Assembly: GCF_035762905.1 (NCBI RefSeq)
Contig: NZ_DASUCC010000123.1
Coordinates: forward strand, 1 to 64,000
Direction of reading: 5' to 3'
DNA from: DASYTH01 sp035762905
Lineage (GTDB): Bacteria > Actinomycetota > Actinomycetes > Mycobacteriales > Pseudonocardiaceae
Length of the DNA: 64,000 nucleotides
Under the pieces are notes generated by a model. That model was given only the letters and a program-made list of their open reading frames with translations. It had not been told where the DNA came from and did not search any database. Shown here piece after piece: positions 16,315-24,499 of this stretch; within the stretch, counting starts at the first letter, position 1, and the number at the start of each line of letters is the position of its first letter. Position numbers and translations under genes: made by a program.

Positions 16315-17016
16315 ATGACCGCACGGCTGCTGGTGTCCCTGTCCGGGATCAGCGCGCGGACGCTCGACCGGTGCGCCGAGCTCAGCGCCGAACTGGCGCA
16401 CCGCCGGGTTCCGCTCTCCCTGCTGTTCGCCCCGCGGCTGGCCGGCGCGCCCGCCGCCGTCGACTGGGTCCGCGACCGCCAGCGCGCAGGCGACGCCCTG
16501 CTGCTGCACGGCTTCGACCACGTCACCGTGCCGCTCGCCCGCCGCCTGGTCCGCCGCGCCGAGTTCGCCGCCCTCCCCTCGCACGAGGCCGGCCTGCGGC
16601 TGTCCGCCGCCGTCCTCGCACTCGGCCGCGTCGGCCTGGCCACGGACAGCTTCGCCCCGCCCCGCTGGCTCGTCTCGCACGGCACCCTCGCCGCCCTGCG
16701 CCGGATGGGCTTCGGCCTGTGCGCCGACCTCACCACCGTCCGCGACCTGCGGACCGACGAGGTGCACCGGGCCCGCATCCTCACCCTCGGCCACGGCGAA
16801 CGAACCGAACCCTGGTGGTGCTACGCCCTTGTCCTCGGCGCCGCCCGCCAGGCCCGCCGCGGCGCCCTGGTCCGGCTCGCCGCCGACGCCACCGACCTCA
16901 CCCGTCCCGGGCCCCGCCGGGCCTTCCTGGACGCCGTCGACATCGCCCTGCACATCGGCGCCATCCCCGCCACCTACCCCGGCCTGCGGCACACCCCCCT
17001 CGCCGACGCCGCCTGA
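16315..17016 (+). CDS. DUF2334 / polysaccharide-deacetylase-like protein
   Basis: About 233 residues, beginning MTARLLVSLSGI and containing LLLHGFDH and APPRWLVSHGTLAALRRMGF, which match the DUF2334 family of deacetylase-fold proteins. Such proteins are predicted to act on polysaccharides. No signal peptide is seen. The start is uncertain: ATG 16315 gives the typical family N-terminus, but the GGAGG lies only 1 nt before it; ATG 16291 is possible. The stop codon is immediately adjacent to the stop of the convergent MFS gene. Confidence 0.7.
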   Translation: MTARLLVSLSGISARTLDRCAELSAELAHRRVPLSLLFAPRLAGAPAAVDWVRDRQRAGDALLLHGFDHVTVPLARRLVRRAEFAALPSHEAGLRLSAAVLALGRVGLATDSFAPPRWLVSHGTLAALRRMGFGLCADLTTVRDLRTDEVHRARILTLGHGERTEPWWCYALVLGAARQARRGALVRLAADATDLTRPGPRRAFLDAVDIALHIGAIPATYPGLRHTPLADAA

Positions 17017-18249
17017 TCACCGTTGCGCGAGTTGCCGGCTCCGGGCGGCGGGTAGGTAGAGCGGCGCGGCGAGGGCGAGCACGATCGCGCCGGTGGTGAT
17101 GGCGGTGGTGACCGAGGTCGCGGTGGCCAGTGCGGTCAGGGTGATCAGGCCGACCGCGCCGGCCGCCTGGGAGATCATCGAGTTCATCGACAGCACGGTG
17201 GATCGGTGCGAACCGGAGATCTCCCGGTGCAGCAGCGTCTCGTGCACCGGGTTGCTGGCGCCGTGGACGACGTAGCAGGCTAGGTAGCCGGCCAGAACGC
17301 CGGCCGGTCCGGCGAGCAGGCCCATGGCGGCCACGGTGAGGCCGTGCGCGACCCGCAGGATCGCGGCGGTGGGGGCCACGCCGATCCGGGCGCTGAGCAG
17401 TGGCGCCAGGGCGGCGCCCGCGGCGGAGCCGAACCAGGCCGCCGCTCCGGCCGGTCCGGTGAGCGCCGCGGCGGTCTGCGTCCCGCCGACCTCCTCGGCC
17501 AGTTTGACCGGCATCAGCATCTCGAAGGTGACCATGCTGAAGCCCCAGCACAGCTCCACCGCGAGCAGCGCGAGCAGGATCCGGGAGCGGCGGACCAGGC
17601 GGCAGCTCTCGGTGATCACGGCGGGCACCCCGCGCAGCGACGGCAGAAAGGCGCGACCGTGCGCTCGCGCGGGCTCGCGGACCAGCACCAGAATCGCGAC
17701 CAGGTTGGCGAGTTGCACGGCAAGGCCCAGCCAGATCGGCAGGGTCAGCGTCGGGATGCCGGGGATCTCGACCCAGGCGATGACGGCGCCGGAGGCCAGC
17801 GCCGCGAGGCCGATCGCCACCCCGAGCACGGTGCCGCCGGCGCTGAGTCCCTTCTCCAGGCGGGCGTTCGGGTCGGCGGCCAGCGCCGCGTCCACGTACC
17901 AGGCCTGCAGCGGGCCGCTGTCCAGCGCGCGGTAGACGCCCTGCAGCAGGTAGACGACCGCGAACTCGGCGAACGAGTCGGCGGTCGCCAGCAGCAGCAG
18001 GGCCAGCGTCGCGATGGCGGCGGCGAGGAGCAGTACCGGCCGGCGGCCCCACGAGTCGGCCAGCCCGCCGGTCGGCAGTTCGAGGGCGAGCACCACGAAG
18101 CCCTGCATCGACACGGCAAGGCCGACCTCGGCCAGGGTCAGCCCGCGACTGAGCCCAAGCAGCACCAGGACCGGGATGGCCAGCCCGACCGGAAACCACC
18201 GCAGCGCGAGCAGGAGCAGGTAGCGGCGCAGCGGGTCTGGTCCGGTCAT
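17017..18249 (-). CDS. MFS transporter
   Basis: A 410-residue integral membrane protein with about 12 hydrophobic segments. The loop between helices 2 and 3 reads GGLADSWGRRPVLL, the MFS signature. It resembles drug- or metabolite-efflux permeases of the 12-TM type; the substrate cannot be read. The ATG at 18249 overlaps the stop of the upstream ArsR-like gene by 4 nt (ATGA), so regulator and transporter form one coupled unit. It would therefore be derepressed when that regulator leaves the doubled operator at 18825-18867. Confidence 0.88.
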   Translation of the reverse strand: MTGPDPLRRYLLLLALRWFPVGLAIPVLVLLGLSRGLTLAEVGLAVSMQGFVVLALELPTGGLADSWGRRPVLLLAAAIATLALLLLATADSFAEFAVVYLLQGVYRALDSGPLQAWYVDAALAADPNARLEKGLSAGGTVLGVAIGLAALASGAVIAWVEIPGIPTLTLPIWLGLAVQLANLVAILVLVREPARAHGRAFLPSLRGVPAVITESCRLVRRSRILLALLAVELCWGFSMVTFEMLMPVKLAEEVGGTQTAAALTGPAGAAAWFGSAAGAALAPLLSARIGVAPTAAILRVAHGLTVAAMGLLAGPAGVLAGYLACYVVHGASNPVHETLLHREISGSHRSTVLSMNSMISQAAGAVGLITLTALATATSVTTAITTGAIVLALAAPLYLPAARSRQLAQR

Positions 18250-18821
18250 GACGGTGGCCAGGTGCCCGGTTCGGTCGGCAGCGCGTGCCAGAACAGCGAG
18301 ATCCGCTGCCGGTTGCCGGCCGGCTCGGCTTCGGCGCGGGCCGCGTGCCGGTTGATCACCGCCTCGATCTCGGCCATCAGCTCGGTCAGCTGGCCGGCGC
18401 TCATCCTGGCGTTGCTGTCCGACATGGTGAGGGCGTCGCGCCACTCCAGCGGCCAGTCGGCGCGCACCTCCTCCCAGCGCCCCACCTTGTCCAGGTAGTG
18501 CCGCCAGTAGTGCTGGCGCAGCCAGGTCGAGGCCGCCAGACCGTCCGGGTCGCCTTCGACGTCGGCGTCGCGCCACTCGTGCGAGCGCTGCGCGGCGACC
18601 CAGAAACGCTGCTTGCCGTGACCCTCGCCGGTCTCCTCGACCAGGCCGACCGCGGCCAGCTTGCGCAGGTGGTAGCTGGTCGCGCCGGTGTTGGTGGACA
18701 GCCGGACGGCCAGCGTGGTCGCGGTGGCCGCCCCGTGCAGCCGCAGCTCGCTGAGCAGCCGGGCGCGCAGCGGGTGAGCGAGGATCCGCAGGGCGCGGCC
18801 GTCCAACCGGATGTGGTCCAT
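18246..18821 (-). CDS. ArsR-like winged-helix repressor
   Basis: A 191-residue regulator. Residues 5-80 form a winged helix of the ArsR/HTH-20 type: ALRILAHPLRARLLSELRLHG, then LAVRLSTNTGATSYHLRKLAAVGLVEE with the recognition helix. The C-terminal half is helical and acidic/basic mixed, with no metal-binding Cys pair, so the ligand is probably organic. The ATG at 18821 is the first strong start; it lies only 3 bp from a doubled palindromic operator, and no Shine-Dalgarno is visible, so translation may be leaderless. Coupled to the MFS gene, it is the likely repressor of that operon. Confidence 0.85.
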   Translation of the reverse strand: MDHIRLDGRALRILAHPLRARLLSELRLHGAATATTLAVRLSTNTGATSYHLRKLAAVGLVEETGEGHGKQRFWVAAQRSHEWRDADVEGDPDGLAASTWLRQHYWRHYLDKVGRWEEVRADWPLEWRDALTMSDSNARMSAGQLTELMAEIEAVINRHAARAEAEPAGNRQRISLFWHALPTEPGTWPPS

Positions 18822-18824
18822 GGA

Positions 18825-18867
18825 TGCACAATAGTTGTGCACAAGTTCTGTGCACAACTATTGTGCA
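18825..18867 (-). promoter_or_regulatory. Doubled palindromic operator for the ArsR-MFS operon
   Basis: TGCACAATAGTTGTGCA (18825-18841) and TGCACAACTATTGTGCA (18851-18867) are each palindromic with a 3-nt centre, and together they form a perfect 19-bp inverted repeat around a 5-nt spacer. The centres are 26 bp apart. The element fills the gap between the metallo-hydrolase stop and the repressor ATG. Confidence 0.8.
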
Positions 18868-18868
18868 A

Positions 18869-19525
18869 CTAGAGCTCGGCGGGCGCGCCGTGGTTGAGCA
18901 CCCGGAACTCGGTGCCCTCGGGGGCCATCCGGGTGTACATGCCCCAGGTCAACTGCTGACCGACCTCGGACAGCGTCTTCTCGTGGATCGGCACCGACAC
19001 CCGGGGCACGACGGCGCGCTGGAAGTCGACGCCCTCGGCGGTCTTCAGCCAGGGCGCGCCCGCGGGCAGGCCGAGTACGTCGATCTTCTCCTCGGGGACG
19101 AACAGCGAGTCGCCGGGGTGGTAGAACCGCCCGCCGTCGATGACGTAGCCCATGTTCGGCGGCGGCTGGTGGTCCGGGTGGATGACCGCGTGCTCGCCGC
19201 CGACCACGTGCACCGACGCCCCGCCGAGCGTGTGGCTCTCCCCGGTCCGCGCCACGTTCACCTCGAGGTTCAGCGCGGCGATCTGCTCGGCCGCCGTGGC
19301 CGGGTCGGCGACCAGCGTGGCCCCCGGGTTCGCCGCCACCAGCGCCGGCAGCCGCTCCACGTCGATGTGGTCGGCGTGCTGGTGGGTGATGAGGATCGCG
19401 TCCAGGTCGCGTAACTCCTCGAAGCCGGTGGAGAACACCCCGGGGTCGAACAGCAGCCGCGCCGACCCGGTCTCGACCAGCACGCAGGCGTGTCCATAGT
19501 GGACGATCCGTAATGGGTTGGTCAC
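18869..19525 (-). CDS. MBL-fold metallo-hydrolase
   Basis: A 218-residue cytosolic protein of the metallo-beta-lactamase fold, in the UlaG/RomA-like branch. Metal-binding residues are in ITHQHADHID (HxHxDH), with further ligands in VVGGEHAVIHPDH and YHPGDSLFV. It hydrolyses an unknown phosphoester, lactone or similar substrate. The GTG at 19525 starts TNPLRIVHYGHACVLVE, the usual family N-terminus. The stop lies 1 nt from the operator upstream of the ArsR-like gene, so the genes face the same way but are probably controlled separately. Confidence 0.87.
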   Translation of the reverse strand: MTNPLRIVHYGHACVLVETGSARLLFDPGVFSTGFEELRDLDAILITHQHADHIDVERLPALVAANPGATLVADPATAAEQIAALNLEVNVARTGESHTLGGASVHVVGGEHAVIHPDHQPPPNMGYVIDGGRFYHPGDSLFVPEEKIDVLGLPAGAPWLKTAEGVDFQRAVVPRVSVPIHEKTLSEVGQQLTWGMYTRMAPEGTEFRVLNHGAPAEL

Positions 19526-19574
19526 GACGCCAGGCTATCGCGCAAGTTGCCTACTCAGGGGTAACGTGGCCCGC

Positions 19575-21086
19575 ATGACCAGCGTGCAGACCAAGCCGGC
19601 GGGCGCCGAACCGGACGCCAGGAGCACGTTCGACTCCCTCGACCCGGCCACCGACGAGGTCGTCGGCAGCTACCCGATCCACACCGAGCAGGACGTCGCC
19701 GAGGCGGTGGCGCGGGCCCGGGAGGCCGCCGCCTGGTGGGCCGGCCTCGGCTTCGCCGGCCGCGCCGAACGGCTGCGCCGGTGGAAGGGCATGATCACCC
19801 GCCGGATCGCCCAACTCGCCGAGGTGGTGCACGCCGAGACCGGCAAGCCGCACAGCGACGCCATGATCGAGATCGTCCCGGCGATCGACCACATGGAGTG
19901 GGCGGCCAAGCACGCCGGCAAGCTGCTCGGGCCGAAGAAGCGGTCCGCCGGGCTGCTGATGGCCAACCAGTCGGCCACCGTCGAGTACCAGCCGCTCGGC
20001 GTGATCGGCGTGATCGGCCCGTGGAACTACCCGGTGTTCACCCCGCTCGGCTCGATCATCTACGCGCTGGCCGCCGGCAACGCCGTGGTGTTCAAGCCGA
20101 GCGAGTACACCCCGGGCGTGGGCAAGTGGCTGGTCGACACGTTCGGCGACATCGTGCCCGAGCACCCGGTGCTCCAACTGATCACCGGATTCGGCGAGAC
20201 CGGCGCCGCGCTGTGCCGCTCCGGCGTCGACAAGATCGCCTTCACCGGGTCGCCGGGCACCGGGCGCAAGATCATGGCGGCCTGCGCCGAGACGCTCACC
20301 CCGGTGCTGATCGAGGCCGGCGGCAAGGACGCGCTCCTGGTCGACGAGGACGCGGACGTGGCGGCGGCCGCGGACGCCGCGGTCTGGGGCGGCATGTCCA
20401 ACGCCGGGCAGACCTGCGTCGGCGTCGAGCGGGTGTACGTGCACGAGAAGGTCTACGACGAGTTCGTGGCCAAGGTGGTGGAGATCGCCGGGTCGGTCCG
20501 GTCCGGCTCCGATCCGGAGGCCAAGATCGGCCCGATCACCATGCCGGGCCAGTTGGGGATCATCCGCCGGCACATCGCCGACGCCCTGGCCCGCGGCGGC
20601 CGGGCCCTGGTCGGCGGCGCCGACGCGGTCGGCGACCGGTACGTGCAGCCCACCGTGCTGGTGGACGTGCCGGAGGACTCCGAGGCGGTGCGCGAGGAGA
20701 CGTTCGGCCCGACCCTGACCATCGCCAAGGTGCGCGACATGGACGAGGCGGTTGCCAAGGCCAACGACACCAAGTACGGCCTCGGCGCCACCGTGTTCGC
20801 CAAGCGGCGCGGCATGGAGCTGGCCAGGCGACTGCGCTCCGGCATGACCGCGGTGAACGCAGTGATCAGCTTCGCGGCCATTCCGAGCCTGCCGTTCGGC
20901 GGCATCGGCGAGTCCGGCTTCGGCCGGATCCACGGCCCCGAGGGGCTCAAGGAGTTCGCCCGGCCGAAGGCGATCGCCCGGCAGAAGTTCCGCCCGCCGA
21001 TGGTGCTCACCTCGTTCAGCCGCACCGCCAAGACCGACGCCAAGGTGGCCAAGCTGATCACCATGCTGCACGGCAAAAGGAAGTAG
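19575..21086 (+). CDS. NAD(P)-dependent aldehyde dehydrogenase
   Basis: A 503-residue ALDH. Motifs are GVIGPWNYPVFTP, the cofactor loop FTGSPGTGRKI, EAGGKDALLVDEDAD, the catalytic cysteine in NAGQTCVGVER (C281) and PFGGIGESGFGR. It resembles the succinate-semialdehyde/long-chain aldehyde dehydrogenase branch common in mycobacteria and relatives. The substrate is not defined. The ATG at 19575 starts MTSVQTKP; an earlier start would run into the promoter shared with the divergent metallo-hydrolase. It ends in a strong hairpin terminator shared with the convergent hydrolase gene. Confidence 0.92.
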   Translation: MTSVQTKPAGAEPDARSTFDSLDPATDEVVGSYPIHTEQDVAEAVARAREAAAWWAGLGFAGRAERLRRWKGMITRRIAQLAEVVHAETGKPHSDAMIEIVPAIDHMEWAAKHAGKLLGPKKRSAGLLMANQSATVEYQPLGVIGVIGPWNYPVFTPLGSIIYALAAGNAVVFKPSEYTPGVGKWLVDTFGDIVPEHPVLQLITGFGETGAALCRSGVDKIAFTGSPGTGRKIMAACAETLTPVLIEAGGKDALLVDEDADVAAAADAAVWGGMSNAGQTCVGVERVYVHEKVYDEFVAKVVEIAGSVRSGSDPEAKIGPITMPGQLGIIRRHIADALARGGRALVGGADAVGDRYVQPTVLVDVPEDSEAVREETFGPTLTIAKVRDMDEAVAKANDTKYGLGATVFAKRRGMELARRLRSGMTAVNAVISFAAIPSLPFGGIGESGFGRIHGPEGLKEFARPKAIARQKFRPPMVLTSFSRTAKTDAKVAKLITMLHGKRK

Positions 21087-21098
21087 TCGAGCATGAGT

Positions 21099-21128
21099 GT
21101 CGGCCCCCGGCCTTCGCCGGGGGCCGAC
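21099..21128. terminator. Bidirectional hairpin terminator
   Basis: GTCGGCCCCCGG (21099-21110) and CCGGGGGCCGAC (21117-21128) pair perfectly over 12 bp around a 6-nt CCTTCG loop, between the convergent stops of the aldehyde dehydrogenase and the exported hydrolase. Confidence 0.8.
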
Positions 21129-21142
21129 GCTCGTTCACCGGG

Positions 21143-22666
21143 TCAGATCTCCTGCCGGCGGGCGGCATCCAGGAACACGTGGCTGTCCTCGGGCAGCAGG
21201 AACCGCAGCGTCTCCAGCCTGCGCACCACGTCGCGCACCTGGTCGCGGTAGTCCTCGGCGCCGTAGTACAACGCGCGCAACTGCTCGGCGGTGAAGTCGC
21301 GATGGGTGCCGTACAGCACGCAGAACCCGTTCAGCGGGTTCGCCAGGTTCGCCGGCGCGTTGATGCCGTCGTTCCGGGCCACCGGAACCTCGACGTCGGG
21401 CAGCCGGATGCCGCCCTCGGCCAGTCCATTGCCGTCCCGCAGCAGGTTCGCCGGCGGGGTCGGGTCGACGATGGCCAGCGGCTTGGCCATCCGCGGCGGA
21501 ACACCGTGGCGCACCCAGTCGTCCAGCGCCTCGTACGCGGCGTGGAACACCGGCCAGGACGTGACCTCGCTCGGCCCCGGGTTGACGCACTCGCGCGGTG
21601 CCTGCGGGCCGAACTCGCGCACCCGGATCCCGCCGAGCGTGGCCCGGAAGTCGTTCGGGTCCGCGCCGGTGGCGTAGGCCGGCACGTGCGAGGCGCCGGC
21701 GATGTGCCAGGTGCGCAGCGTCGGACCGTCCGGCGCCACCCGGCTCGGCACGGCGGCGCCCCGGTACACGTCGTTCTCGGTGAACACCCGGAACGCCTTG
21801 GTGCCGACCTCCGGCCGCGGCGGCAGCGCCGAGTCGCCGATGGCCAGCAGGAACCCGTCGTAGACGTGCCGGATCGGCTGGACGGTGTTGTAGTACACGC
21901 CGAGGAACCGGGCCGACTGGGACGCCCCGCCCGCGTACACCGTGCCGATTCGCAGGTCCGCCAGCGGGTTGCGGCGGTCCCGGCCCTTCAGCAGGTCGGC
22001 GATCTGGGTGTAGACGTCGAACGACTGGGTGTCGTCCAGCAGCGTGCCGCCGGCCGTCAGGTCCAGCGCGCCGTACCGGGCCGGGCTCCACTGCCGCAGA
22101 CCGAGCCCGGCGGTGGCGCCGGTGGTCGCGCCGTTCACGCCGACCCGCTGCACCGACGCGCCGACGTAGGTCCAGCCGTGCCGGATGTAGTAGTCGCCGC
22201 TGGTGCCCCACTCGGTGTCGATGTCGTGCCCGGCGGTGACGTTCTGCCAGTCCACCACGGCGATTCCGGCCGAGCGCCCGGGATGCGCCGGGCGGCGGAC
22301 CACGATCCGGGTGGTGTACGGCGTCGTGCCGATCGGCGTGGCGGTCTGCCGCTGCTCGTCGGCGGTCGGGTTGGCCGGGTAGCGGGTGGCGGTGCCGGAG
22401 ATGAAGAACTCCTGCTCCAGGTAACCGAACCGGCGCAGGTCCAGCGGGGTGCGGTAGAAGGTGTAGTCGTGCGAGGGGTCGCCGGGCCGGGCGCGCTGCG
22501 GGATCGGGCCGGTGATCCGCTCCGGTCCCGCGCCCGGTGCCACGCTGACCTCGGGTTGGGCGCCGGCCTCCGGTTCGGCCGGCGCCGCCCCGGGCAGCGC
22601 GACGAACAGCGCCGCCCCGGTGGCCAACGTGACGAGCAGGGCAGGCAAACGACGTGGTCTGGTCAT
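21143..22666 (-). CDS. Secreted alpha/beta-hydrolase-domain protein
   Basis: A 507-residue protein. The N-terminus MTRPRRLPALLVTLATGAALFVALPGAAPAE is a Sec-type signal with a likely AxA-like cleavage site near residue 28. The mature part is an alpha/beta-hydrolase of the PF20091-type (Abhydrolase_10), with candidate nucleophile region TVYAGGASQSARFL and histidine region IAGASHVPAY. Substrates are unknown; related proteins are annotated only as alpha/beta-hydrolase-domain proteins. ATG 22666 was preferred because it begins the signal peptide; the in-frame TTG/GTG codons upstream add RRARHGA and are less likely. Confidence 0.8.
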   Translation of the reverse strand: MTRPRRLPALLVTLATGAALFVALPGAAPAEPEAGAQPEVSVAPGAGPERITGPIPQRARPGDPSHDYTFYRTPLDLRRFGYLEQEFFISGTATRYPANPTADEQRQTATPIGTTPYTTRIVVRRPAHPGRSAGIAVVDWQNVTAGHDIDTEWGTSGDYYIRHGWTYVGASVQRVGVNGATTGATAGLGLRQWSPARYGALDLTAGGTLLDDTQSFDVYTQIADLLKGRDRRNPLADLRIGTVYAGGASQSARFLGVYYNTVQPIRHVYDGFLLAIGDSALPPRPEVGTKAFRVFTENDVYRGAAVPSRVAPDGPTLRTWHIAGASHVPAYATGADPNDFRATLGGIRVREFGPQAPRECVNPGPSEVTSWPVFHAAYEALDDWVRHGVPPRMAKPLAIVDPTPPANLLRDGNGLAEGGIRLPDVEVPVARNDGINAPANLANPLNGFCVLYGTHRDFTAEQLRALYYGAEDYRDQVRDVVRRLETLRFLLPEDSHVFLDAARRQEI

Positions 22667-22813
22667 GGCACCGTGCCTAGCCCGCCGGCCCACCGCGCCG
22701 CATCAGTCGAATCGCTGGTTCTGTTCGTCCCCGCGTCGCACACCCGTCACCGGGCGTTCGCGAAGCGCGAGCATGTTGTGCGGGGCGCTCACTCATGCGG
22801 ATCGGAGAACGCG

Positions 22814-24499
22814 ATGTGCCAGGACCACCCGCACGATCATCCCGCGACCGGCGACCTGCCGCCGGCCATCGATCTGTCCATTCCGGACTCCGAGCTGAGC
22901 CCGGAGCAGCTCAACCGGCGCAGCCTGCTGCGTGGCGTCGGGATGCTGGGCGCCGGGGTCACCGCCGGCGGGGTGCTGTCCGTGGCCGGCCCGGCCGCGG
23001 CACGCGCGGACGACGACCGCGGCGGCTACCAGGGCGGGCTGCACTGGCTGGCCGGCGACCACCACATCCACACCCAGTACAGCGCCGACGCCCTGTACCG
23101 GGTGATCGACCAGGCACGGCACGCCCGGGCCTACGGGCTGGACTGGATGGTGATCACCGACCACGGCGGCGCGACGCATGCCCGGATCGGCGTCGAGCTG
23201 GTCAACCCGGACATCGTGGCGGCCCGGGCGCAACTGCGGGATCTGCTGGTGTTCCAGGGATTGGAGTGGAACATCCCGGCCGCCGAGCACGGCACGGTGT
23301 TCGTGCACCCGGGCCGCAACGAGGTGGCCGTGCTCAAGGAGTTCGAGAACGGCTTCGACGGCTCGGTCACCGGGTCCGGCTCGTCCAGCCCGGCGAACGA
23401 GGCGCGGGCGGTGGCCGGCATCCAGTTCCTCGGCTCGGCGGTGCGCGACCGGCGGGTGGACGGCGCGCTGTTCCTGGCCAACCACCCGGCCCGGCGGGGC
23501 ATCGACTCGCCGCACGAGCTGCGTGCCTGGCGCGACGCCGACCCGAGCGTGGCGATCGGCATGGAGGGCGCGCCCGGGCACCAGGCGGCCGGGATCGCGG
23601 CGCCGGGCGGGCCGGGCAGCGGGCGCGGCTTCTACACCGGCGGGCCGGGGCCGGAGTCGTTTCCCGGCTACCCGGCGGAGAGCTACCGCACCTGGGGCGG
23701 GTTCGACTGGTTCACCGCGACGGTCGGCGGGCTGTGGGACAGCCTGCTCGCCGAGGGCAAGCCGTGGTGGATCAGCGCCAACTCCGACTCGCACGTGAAC
23801 TACCTCGACGTGGCCACCCGCGGCCCGAACAGCGACTTCGACGCCAACGGGCGGTACAACGACCCGGTCTACGGCGGCGTGGCGCTGGCCCAGGCCGGCG
23901 ACTTCTGGCCGGGCTTCTACAGCCGCACGCACGTCGGCACCGGCGGCCGGTCCTACCGCGCGGTCATGGACGGCCTGCGCGCCGGCCGGGTCTGGGTCGA
24001 CCACGGCGCCCTGATCGCCGGGCTGGACGTGCGGGTCCGGGTGCGCGGCGACCGGCGCGGCGGCGTTCCGCTCGGCGGCACCCTGCGAGTGCGCCGCGGC
24101 ACCCCGGTTGAGCTGGCCATCGACGTCGACCTGGCGGTGCTGCCCAACTGGGCCCAGTTCGTGCCCCGGCTGGCCCGGGTGGACGTGATCACCGGAACGG
24201 TCACCGGCCCGGCCGCCGACCGGGACACCCTGTTCGCCCCGGACACCCGGGTGGCCCGCTCGTTCGAGGTGCCGCCCGGCGCCCGGCACGCCACCTTCAC
24301 CCACCCGCTCGGCCCGGTGGACCGCCCGGGCTACGTCCGCGTCCGCGGCACCGACGGCAACCGCACCGCCCCCGGGTTCCGCGGCGCCGACGTGGACCCG
24401 GCCGGCCCAGCCATGGACACCCTCGGCAACGCCGACCCGTGGACCGACCTTTGGCTTTACACCAACCCGATCTTCATCGAGCCGGTCAGCCGGTCCTGA
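22814..24499 (+). CDS. Tat-exported PHP-domain metallo-phosphoesterase
   Basis: A 561-residue protein. A leader of about 35 residues precedes a twin-arginine motif (NRRSLLRGVGMLGAG), so it is exported folded by the Tat pathway and probably carries metals. The PHP domain follows: GDHHIHTQYSAD, then VITDHGG and a later NSDSHVNY, giving the histidine/aspartate metal ligands. The C-terminal 150 residues look beta-rich. This matches CehA/McbA-type exported phosphoesterases or hydrolases. The ATG at 22814 follows CGGAGAA. The 3' end overlaps the convergent GMC oxidoreductase gene by 14 nt. Confidence 0.85.
   Translation: MCQDHPHDHPATGDLPPAIDLSIPDSELSPEQLNRRSLLRGVGMLGAGVTAGGVLSVAGPAAARADDDRGGYQGGLHWLAGDHHIHTQYSADALYRVIDQARHARAYGLDWMVITDHGGATHARIGVELVNPDIVAARAQLRDLLVFQGLEWNIPAAEHGTVFVHPGRNEVAVLKEFENGFDGSVTGSGSSSPANEARAVAGIQFLGSAVRDRRVDGALFLANHPARRGIDSPHELRAWRDADPSVAIGMEGAPGHQAAGIAAPGGPGSGRGFYTGGPGPESFPGYPAESYRTWGGFDWFTATVGGLWDSLLAEGKPWWISANSDSHVNYLDVATRGPNSDFDANGRYNDPVYGGVALAQAGDFWPGFYSRTHVGTGGRSYRAVMDGLRAGRVWVDHGALIAGLDVRVRVRGDRRGGVPLGGTLRVRRGTPVELAIDVDLAVLPNWAQFVPRLARVDVITGTVTGPAADRDTLFAPDTRVARSFEVPPGARHATFTHPLGPVDRPGYVRVRGTDGNRTAPGFRGADVDPAGPAMDTLGNADPWTDLWLYTNPIFIEPVSRS

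Noticed and set aside
18246..18857. Upstream TTG start for the ArsR-like gene
   Set aside because: It would run translation through the palindromic operator and adds CTELVHNYCAS-like residues unlike a winged-helix N-terminus.
19736..24499. A 1587-residue open frame running through the aldehyde dehydrogenase and hydrolase genes into the PHP gene
   Set aside because: Only the part from 22814 has real protein features. The upstream part is Arg/Ala/Gly-rich out-of-frame sequence kept open by high GC.
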